Source: Clostridium grantii DSM 8605 (GTDB lineage: Bacteria; Bacillota; Clostridia; Clostridiales; Clostridiaceae). From it: a DNA stretch of 64,000 nucleotides. The notes beneath the pieces are model-generated. The model was not told the DNA's origin. It ran no database searches and saw only the letters and a program-made list of their open reading frames with translations. Both the position numbers and the translations under genes were made by a program. Location of the stretch: contig NZ_FQXM01000009.1 in NCBI RefSeq assembly GCF_900129965.1, positions 1-64,000 of the forward strand. Reading direction: 5' to 3'. Shown here piece after piece: positions 15,213-23,900 of this stretch; positions within the stretch are counted from its first letter, which is position 1; the number at the start of each line of letters is the position of its first letter.

Positions 15213-15238
15213 TTTATGATTAATATATTTAATATAAA

Positions 15239-15433
15239 TTATTTAATGCTATATATCTCTTTTAGACTAAAAATAATAAATATAGTGGCTATAGCGAAAC
15301 CAAATGAGCTAAGTAGAATTAGAATAGCTTTTAAATTATATAGCCAGTAAATAAAAAAACAAATACTTGTTAAAAACGTACAAACAGATTCAACTATTTT
15401 AATTGAAAACAAGAATTTTTTTTTGTTTTTCAT
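15239..15433 (-). CDS. Small two-helix membrane protein
   Basis: A 64-residue protein with a lysine-rich N-terminus (MKNKKKFLFS) and two hydrophobic segments. The ATG at 15433 is chosen because TGGAGGATC lies just upstream on the minus strand; a start seven codons further up has no such site. It has no recognised family. It is one of three small membrane genes in the same orientation between 15.2 and 16.25 kb. Confidence 0.65.
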   Translation of the reverse strand: MKNKKKFLFSIKIVESVCTFLTSICFFIYWLYNLKAILILLSSFGFAIATIFIIFSLKEIYSIK

Positions 15434-15448
15434 TTTATGATCCTCCAT

Positions 15449-15572
15449 AGACAAACCATACGTAAACTTAATTTATATACTAAAAACTAGACGTATCAAC
15501 TAGTTTTATAAATCTCAACGCTTCTAGGCGTTTTGGCCACGTATAAATTTATAGTTGAAGTGGGTTGTCTCC
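15449..15572. repeat. Palindromic dispersed repeat (family 2), copy A
   Basis: The outer arms AGACAAACC...TAAACTTAATTTATA and TATAAATTTATAGTTGAAG...GGGTTGTCT are mutually complementary with interruptions. Inside are two hairpins: AAAACTAG...CTAGTTTT (15483-15507) and AACGC...GCGTT (about 15517-15532). The core matches 41605-41691 and, in reverse, 28088-28196. Confidence 0.8.
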
Positions 15573-15634
15573 AGTATAAAGAAATAGTTTAAGTGCTTGT
15601 TCAAAGTATATATTGGGAAAATAGATTAATTAAT

Positions 15635-15853
15635 TTATTTAAGCACACCTAAAATGAGTACAACAAGTCCTAGAAAAGTAATGATGATTCTTTGAAAAAT
15701 GATATAAGTATTCTTATTTAATTTAGCAAGATTATTAAATTTTTTATTCATGTCACCAAATAAGTGCATTTTTTCTTCAGGTAAGAAGATAGCTGAGATT
15801 ATTAAAGCAAGTCCAAGTAGTATTGTTAATATTTTTACTAATATATCTAACAA
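15635..15853 (-). CDS. Small membrane protein with TTG start
   Basis: A 72-residue protein with two hydrophobic segments (ILVKILTILLGLALIISAIF, and IIFQRIIITFLGLVVLILGV near the C-terminus) separated by a polar loop. It starts with TTG, preceded by AGGGGGTTGC on the minus strand, a good ribosome site. I do not recognise the family. Confidence 0.65.
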   Translation of the reverse strand: MLDILVKILTILLGLALIISAIFLPEEKMHLFGDMNKKFNNLAKLNKNTYIIFQRIIITFLGLVVLILGVLK

Positions 15854-15921
15854 TTTTGCAACCCCCTAAAATAGTGAATTTATTTTTAATAGTTATATTC
15901 AGTTTTTTATTTATGATTTAT

Positions 15922-15946
15922 AAAAAAAAACCTACACTTTGTAGGT
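15922..15946 (-). terminator. Terminator of gene 15993-16244
   Basis: On the minus strand CCTACA-AAG-TGTAGG is followed by nine T. It is a strong intrinsic terminator just downstream of the DUF4190-like gene. Confidence 0.9.
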
Positions 15947-15992
15947 CTTAATAAATAAAAATGAAATTTTGTATAGTAAAAAACTAATTATA

Positions 15993-16244
15993 TTATAGCG
16001 TAGTGCTTACTATGTATGCGCCTAAAGCTATATTACCAATAGACAAAACTAAACCTATTATACTTAAAATAATTCCAGCTTTTGAGAATCCGCCTTTTTC
16101 AGACTTTGATTTTTTTACTGATACAATTATTCCGGCTATTGATACAGGAACACCTATTATTGGGATTAACCAAAATATGGCGCTTAAAATTCCTAAAACC
16201 AAAGGTGATTTTGAATTTTTTACTTGTACAACTGTTTCTTCCAT
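15993..16244 (-). CDS. Small membrane protein, DUF4190-like
   Basis: An 83-residue protein with a polar N-terminus followed by two membrane helices around a short basic/glycine loop (VKKSKSEKGGFSKAGIIL). This helix-GG-SKAGIILSI pattern is common to DUF4190-type small membrane proteins. ATG 16244 follows AAGGAGG on the minus strand. It is a monocistronic unit with its own terminator. Confidence 0.7.
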   Translation of the reverse strand: MEETVVQVKNSKSPLVLGILSAIFWLIPIIGVPVSIAGIIVSVKKSKSEKGGFSKAGIILSIIGLVLSIGNIALGAYIVSTTL

Positions 16245-16549
16245 AATATAAACCTCCTTACGTTTTCGACATAAAACTATAGAAATAAATCCAATAATGT
16301 AAAAAAATATATTACAGTAATAAGTATAATAATATCAAAATGGTAAGGGAATGTCAATATTGAGTATTTTTGTTTGAGATAGAAAACTCTACTGGTAGAA
16401 TAAATACATAAAAATGAATAATTATAAATAAAAAACTACATTTTTTCTTAGCTTTATGATATTATATAGGGATACTATTGTGAAACTTAATTTTAGAATC
16501 AACAAATTTAGATAAAATGAATATCATATAGAAATAGGGGGCGCTATAA
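16245..16549. other. Intergenic region upstream of lysA, with a partial family-2 repeat
   Basis: A 305-nt AT-rich gap between divergent genes. At 16464-16499 it carries ATATAGGGATACTATTGTG plus AAACTTAATTT, the outer-arm motif of repeat family 2, without the internal hairpins. The lysA ribosome site (AGGGGG) is at 16537-16542. I see no riboswitch with confidence. Confidence 0.6.
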
Positions 16550-17836
16550 ATGAAACTATTCGGAACATCAAAAGTGGTAGATAATAAATTGCAAATTGGA
16601 GGAATAGACTCCAGTGAATTAATCAATAAATTTGGTTCACCTTTATATGTAATGGATGAGGAACTAATAAGAGATAACTGCAGAAGATACATAAAAGCTT
16701 TTGCTAAAAATGGAAATAGAGTAGCTTATGCAGGAAAAGCTTTTATAAATTTATATATGTGTAAATTGATTAAAGAAGAGGGACTTTGTTTAGATGTGGT
16801 TTCAGGGGGAGAATTATTTACTGCTTATAAAAGTGGATTTCCTTTAGAAAATGTTTATTTACATGGGAATAATAAAACTCCAGAAGAAATAAGCATGGCG
16901 ATAGAATTAGGTGTAGGTAGATTTGTTACAGATAATTTTTATGAAATTGAAAAAATAAATGAAATTGCTGAAGAATTAGGAAAAACTCAAAAAATTCTTT
17001 TAAGAGTTACCCCTGGTATTGAAGCTCATACACATGATTATATAAAAACAGGGCAAGTAGATTCTAAATTTGGGTTTACTTTACTAGAAGATGAAGTTTT
17101 CAGAGCTGTAGAAAAATGTAATCAACTTGATAATCTTGAACTAGTAGGATTCCATTGTCATATTGGTTCTCAAATTTTTGATATAGAACCTTTTGAAGAT
17201 GAAGTTGAAATTATGATTAATCTAATGAAAGAAATTGAGAATAGATTTAATATAACCTTAAAAGAATTAGACCTAGGTGGTGGCTTTGGAATCTACTATA
17301 CAGAAGAGGATGAGCCTAGAGAAGCAGAAGAATTTTGTGAGCGAATTCTTCAAAAAGCAGCTGAAGTTTGTGAAGATAGCAAATTTTCAATGCCTATACT
17401 TACTATTGAACCAGGGAGAAGTATAGTTGCAAATGCAGGTACAACACTATATACTGTAGGATCTATAAAAGAAGTTCCAGGCATTAGGAAATATGTTGGG
17501 GTAGATGGTGGAATGTCAGATAATATTAGAACAGCACTTTATCAAGCAAAATATGAATGTGCTGTGGCAAATAGAATGGAATCTGATAACAAAGAAAAAG
17601 TAACTATAGCTGGTAAATGTTGCGAATCAGGAGATATATTAATAACTGATGCTATAATACCACCAGTGAAAAGTGGAGATATCCTTGCTACTTTTACAAC
17701 AGGAGCTTACGGATATTCCATGTCAAATAACTATAATAGAATTCCTAAACCAGCAGTAGTTATGGTAAAAGATAAAGAAGCAAAAATAATAGTAAAAAAA
17801 GAGAGTTTTGAAGACTTAATTAGAAATGATCTTTAG
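16550..17836 (+). CDS. lysA: Diaminopimelate decarboxylase LysA
   Basis: A 428-residue PLP enzyme that converts meso-diaminopimelate to lysine in the last step of lysine synthesis. The PLP lysine is K63 in VAYAGKAF, and VGFHCHIGSQI, LDLGGGFGI, IEPGRSIVAN and AGKCCESGDIL are the classic fold III motifs. The start ATG 16550 has AGGGGG at 16537-16542. It is a single-gene unit ended by a strong terminator. Confidence 0.95.
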   Translation: MKLFGTSKVVDNKLQIGGIDSSELINKFGSPLYVMDEELIRDNCRRYIKAFAKNGNRVAYAGKAFINLYMCKLIKEEGLCLDVVSGGELFTAYKSGFPLENVYLHGNNKTPEEISMAIELGVGRFVTDNFYEIEKINEIAEELGKTQKILLRVTPGIEAHTHDYIKTGQVDSKFGFTLLEDEVFRAVEKCNQLDNLELVGFHCHIGSQIFDIEPFEDEVEIMINLMKEIENRFNITLKELDLGGGFGIYYTEEDEPREAEEFCERILQKAAEVCEDSKFSMPILTIEPGRSIVANAGTTLYTVGSIKEVPGIRKYVGVDGGMSDNIRTALYQAKYECAVANRMESDNKEKVTIAGKCCESGDILITDAIIPPVKSGDILATFTTGAYGYSMSNNYNRIPKPAVVMVKDKEAKIIVKKESFEDLIRNDL

Positions 17837-17848
17837 ATTTAAAAAATC

Positions 17849-17874
17849 ACACACCGATTTCGGTGTGTTTTTTT
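17849..17874 (+). terminator. Terminator of lysA
   Basis: ACACACCG-ATTT-CGGTGTGT, followed by a T run. Confidence 0.92.
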
Positions 17875-17949
17875 GTTTAATTCTATTTTTTTTGGGGAAT
17901 AATATTTTAGGTAAACCATAGTTGAGTATTAATAAAGGAGTGACGTTGA

Positions 17950-20900
17950 ATGTATTATTTACTTACAGCAATTTTTCTAGTATTGCTTGGGGGCATTACA
18001 TATTTATATTATTCAAAAAAATCTATAAATGAGGAAAATATTTTAGAAGATATTCCTTCCATAGATGTAAGAAATGAAGATTTAGAAAGACATGCCTTGG
18101 AAATATCAAAAGATTACTCAGAAACTAAAATAACAAACTCAAGAAGAAAAATAATCAAAAGCCTTGATTTAAGCTATAAAAAGATTTTAGATGGATATGA
18201 ATTTATTGATAGAGATGTAAGGAATAAAAAAGAAGTGGTATCTGCCGGAGAGTGGTTGTTAGATAATCTATATTTAATTGAGAAAGAATATAAACATATC
18301 AAACAAAGTATGCCAGAAAATTATTACAATAACTTGCCGGTTATTAGTAAAGGAGTAATGAAAGGCTATCCTAGGATTTATCACATTGCAGTTGAAATGG
18401 TGGCTCATACCGATGGCAAAATTGATGAAACATCAATTTTGAGATTTATAGAGGCTTACCAAAGTAATACTGTTCTCACTAGTGGAGAATTATGGGCTCT
18501 TCCAATAATGCTAAGAATTGCTTTGATTCAAAATATTAGCAAAATAACTGACAAAATCATTAAAGCCCAAAAGGAAAAAGCTAGAGCTGATGCGGTGGCA
18601 GATGAATTAATTAATTCTATAGAAACTGGAGATTTGAATGAAAAAATTAAAAATCTATCAGCAAAAGATATTCCTTTTTCTTCTCACTTTTGTGAACGAT
18701 TATTAAAGGTTTTAAGAGATAATGGAGTAGATAATGTTGAAATTTATCAATGGATTGATGAGGAATTAGAGCTTAAAGAAACTAATTCTGAAAGAATGAT
18801 TAACTTAGAACATCAAAAGCAAGCAAATTCACAATTATCTATGGGTAATTGCGTAGATTCAGTGCGACAGGTGGAAGGATTAAACTGGAGAGATGGATTT
18901 GAAGAAGTGAGCTATGTAGAAAAAATCTTAAGAAAAGATCCCTCAAATATTTATTCCAAGATGGATTTTGAATCAAGAGATTATTATAGACACAATGTAG
19001 AGAACTTAGCAAAAAAAATAAATAAACCTGAGTCCTTTGTAGCAAAAAAAGCTATTGATTGTGCAGAATCTTATGAAGGAGATGAGAATAATAATTACAA
19101 GAAACATGTAGGATATTATTTAGTTGATGAAGGTTTAGAAGAACTTAATTATAAAATAAAAAATAATTCTAAAAGTAAGAACAATAGTTTCTTTAGAAAA
19201 AACAAAAAAAATATGTATTTAGCCATAGTTATTTTAGGTACATTGATGGTAATGAGCTTTTTTCTTTATATTAGCTATATTAATGATACTAAAAGAGAGC
19301 TCTGGAGGTATGTTATTGCAGTTTTAGCTCTTTTAATACCCTGTAGTGAAATAGTTATTTCTATTTTGAATTGGAGTATTAATCATCTTATGGTACCTGA
19401 TTTTATACCTAAATTGGAGTTGAAGGAGGGTATAGATGAAGAAAATAAAACTATTGTTGTGATACCAACTATTGTAAATACAGAAGAAAGAGTTGAAGAA
19501 CTTATTTCTAATATGGAAGTATATTATTTGGCTAATTCTGAAAAAAATCTCTATTTTGCTTTGTTGGCAGATTTCAAAGATAGTGAAAATAAAGAGGAAA
19601 AAAGTGATAAACAATTAATAAAAACTGCTTTAGAGGCGGTTAAAAATTTGAATAAAAAATATGGTAGCTCTGATAAAGAAATATTTTATTTTTTAAGTAG
19701 ATATAGAAAATATAATGATAATGAAAAAATATGGATGGGATGGGAAAGAAAAAGAGGAAAGCTTGAGGAATTTAATAAACTTATAAGAGGAGCTAAAGAT
19801 ACTAGTTATGATATTATAAGCGGAAATATCAATAGTCTAATAGGGTCAACTTATGTAATAACTTTAGACTCAGATACCCAACTACCAAGAGATACTGCTA
19901 AAAAATTAGTGGGTGCTATGAGCCATATTTTAAATGTACCTCATTTGGAAAATAAAAGAAAAAAAGTTATCCGTGGATATGGATTGATGCAGCCAAAAAT
20001 AAGTATAAGTACTGTAAGTGCTAACAAAACTCTTTTTTCCAAAATATTTTCTGGGGAAACAGGAATTGATACTTATACTACTGCGGTTTCTGATGTGTAT
20101 CAAGATGTATTTAAGGAAGGAATATTTACTGGAAAAGGTATTTATCATGTAGATACTTTTATTCATATGATGAGTGGAGAAATACCAGAAAATTCTATCT
20201 TGAGCCATGATTTATTAGAAGGAGCTTACGTAAGAGCCGCGCTTGTCACTGATTTAGAATTAGTTGATGGATACCCTTCTAATTACAATGGAAGTTCCAA
20301 AAGATTACATCGATGGGTTAGAGGAGATTGGCAACTAATTCCTTGGCTCTCAAACAAAGATTCAATAAATAGTGTATCTAAGTGGAAAATAATTGATAAT
20401 TTAAGAAGGAGTTTAGTAGCGCCATCTATAATACTATTATTTGCACTTTCTTATCAAGTGTTGCCAGATGGTACTGATAAATGGATAGTAGCTGCCATTG
20501 TAGCTATTGTAATCCCTTTACTATTTGATGTTACAGAAGTTATTGTTTCCCCTATGAGAGGAATGAATTTATCAGGAAAATTGGATGGATGGAAAAGTGT
20601 AATTGAACAAATTTTCCTCATATTTTGCTTTATACCACATAAAGCATATTTAATGACGGATGCTATAGTCAGGACAATTTATAGATTAAGTATAAGCAAG
20701 AAACATATGTTAGAATGGCAAACAGCAGCTGATGCTGATAAAGAGGCTAAAGATGAAATTGGATATTACGTTAGAGAAATGTATTGGGCATCTATCATTG
20801 CTTTAGTTATTGGGGTGCTAGCTTTTGTACACTCTACAAGCAGTGGATTTTTAATGTTACCTTCTTGTATTATTTGGTTTTTTAGCCCTTATGTGGCTTA

Positions 20901-23900
20901 TATTATAAGCAAAGATATTGAAAAAGCTCATTACAACATAAGTGATATAGAAAAAACATATATAAAAAAATTAGCAAGAGAAACATGGGCATATTTTGAG
21001 GATTTTCAAAATGATGAAAATAATTGGTTAGCCCCAGATAATTATCAAGTAGAACCCCATAATGGAGTAGCCCATAGAACGTCGCCCACAAATATGGCTA
21101 TGGGTATTATTTCAAATATAGCAGCTTATGATTTGGGTTATATAGGAATAATGCAATGCGTTGATAGAATAGATAAAACAGTTGTGAATATGGAAACATT
21201 AAAAAGATATAAAGGACATTTTTATAACTGGTATGACACAAAAACAAAAGAGATATTAAGACCAGAATATATTTCCACAGTTGATAGTGGTAATTTAGTA
21301 GGATATTTATGGGTTACATCTACTTCATTGGAAGAATACCTTAATAAGCCTATCATAAATAATAATTTTGGGGAGGGTTTAAAGGTTGTTTTATCTTTAG
21401 CCAATAAAGAAATAGAAGAAAGATTAAATCAGAAAAATTATTATGGACAGATTTTACAAGAGATTGACAATATTGATGTGGATATTTTAAATTACAAAAG
21501 GATTTTATTAGATTTGTGGGATAAATGCATTAAAGTTTCTAAAAATAGTGTCGAACAATTGTACTGGAATGAAAAAGTAAAGGATACATTAAGCTTATTT
21601 TTAGTTGAAATGCAAAGAATTTTTCCTTGGGCAGATCTTTTAATAGAAAGAACTAATAAGTTAGAGGAAGTTTCTGAAAAATTGAAAGAAGTATTTTTAA
21701 CAGTTAAGCTTGTGGATCTTTCAGCAGAACTAGATAGCATTATTAAAGATGTTAACAAAATAAGTTTTAAGGATAAAGATCAAAAATATTTATCTAAAGA
21801 ATTACTTCAATTAATGAAAAATAGTAAAAATGAAATTAATAACTTTGTGCTTAATATTCAAAATGTGAAAAAAAGAATCAACAATATTGCTACGGCTACA
21901 GATTTTAAAGTTTTATATGATGAGAAAAGACAACTTTTCTCTATAGGATATGATGTAGAGAAGGATTCTATAGGCAGAAGTTATTATGACCTTTTGGCAT
22001 CTGAGGCAAGGCAAGCAAGTTTTGTGGCTATAGCAAAAGGAGATGTGGATCAAAAACATTGGTTTAAACTAGGTCGTTCAATGGCTATTATGGGAAGAAG
22101 TAAAGGATTAGTATCCTGGAGTGGAACAATGTTTGAATATTTTATGCCTCTTCTTATAATGAAACCATATCCAAGAACACTATTGTATGAAACTTATAAA
22201 TCAGTGTTGGAAGGACAAAAAAGGTATTGTAAAACAAGAAGAGTTCCATGGGGAATATCTGAATCAGCTTTTAGAAGTTTTGATGTAGGTCTTAATTATC
22301 AATATAAAGCTTTTGGAATTCCAGGTATAGGGTTGAAAAGAGGTTTGATGAATGAACTTGTAATTTCACCTTATTCAACTGTAATGGCATTGCAAATAGA
22401 TAAAAAAGGGGCTTTAAACAATATACAAAAAATTATTGCAGAGGGTGGAGCAGGAAGATATGGATTATATGAAGCTATAGATTATACAAAAGATAGAATG
22501 CCAAAAGGAAAGAAAAAAGCTGTAGTAAAATGTTTTATGGTGCATCATCAAGGAATGAGTTTATTAGCTTTGGATAATACCATAAATAATAATATTCTAC
22601 AAAACAGATTCCATTCTGTTCCTATGGTAAAAGCTACAGAATTATTATTACAAGAAAAAGTTCCAAAGAGAATAGTTTATGAAAGAGAACAAAAATTTGA
22701 AGTAAATGACTCTATTGCTGAAAAACAAAATGTAATTGTTAGAAGATATGAGGAAGCTGTATCAGATACACCTGAAACTCAATTATTATCTAATGGGTCC
22801 TATGCTTTAATGATTACTAATAGTGGTAGTGGATATAGCAAATTAAATGATATGACAGTTTATAGATGGCATGAAGATGTTACTTTGGATAATACAGGTA
22901 TGTTTTTTTATGTTAAGGATGTAAGTAGTAGCGATTTTTATTCAGTAACCTATGAACCTTGTAAAATTATGGCGGATAAATACAATGTAGTTTTTTCACT
23001 AGATAAAGCAGAGTTTACAAGAGTGGATGGGGATGTTACAACAAAAACAGAAATTGCAGTTTCAAATGAAGATAATGCAGAGGTAAGAAAAATCTCTATA
23101 ACAAATCATGGAAATAAGGATAAAATTATTGAGGTTACTAGTTATTGTGAAGTTACTTTAGCTCCTGCTAACTCTGATTTAGTTCACCCTGCTTTTAGTA
23201 ACTTGTTTATTAGAACAGAATATAATAATGATCATAATTGTATTATTGCAAATAGAAGGCCTAGAGAAAATAAATCTAGAAAACCTTGGGTTATGCAAAA
23301 TGTGGTTGTAGAAGGAAATTCTATTGGTCAGATTCAGTATGAAACTAGCAGAGCTAACTTTATAGGAAGAGGGGGGGATTTGAAAAATCCTTCCGCTATG
23401 GAAGGAGATACGCCACTAAGAAATACAGTAGGGGCTGTATTAGACCCTATAATTAGTATTAGAAAAAGAGTTAAAATTGCCCCAGGAGAATGTTGCAAAG
23501 TTTCATTTTCATTAGCTGTTGCAGAATCAAGAAAGGGAATTTTAGAACTCTCTAGAAAATATAAAGAACAAGCAAGTATAGATAGAGTGTTTGAATTAGC
23601 ATGGACTCAAAGTCAGGTTGAGATGAGTTATTTAGGAATAAAATATCCTCAAGCAAATTTATATCAAAGTATGGCTTCCAAAATTCTATTTATAAATAAA
23701 GCTTTTCAAGATAAAAGTGATTTGATTAAAAATGTAAAAAGAAATCAACCTTCACTTTGGCAATATGGAATTTCGGGTGATGTTCCAATTGTTACTGTAA
23801 TTGTAAATGAAGAAAAGGATAAAGATTTAGTTCGTCAAATGTTAAATGCACATGAATTTTGGAGTATAAAAGGGCTAAAAGTGGATTTAGTTTTACTTAA

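Noticed and set aside
15138..15350. Plus-strand ORF of 70 codons
   Set aside because: It covers a stem-loop and the antisense of a small membrane gene with a better start; composition is not protein-like.
16003..16251. Plus-strand ORF of 82 codons
   Set aside because: It is the antisense shadow of the DUF4190-like gene, which has AAGGAGG and a terminator.
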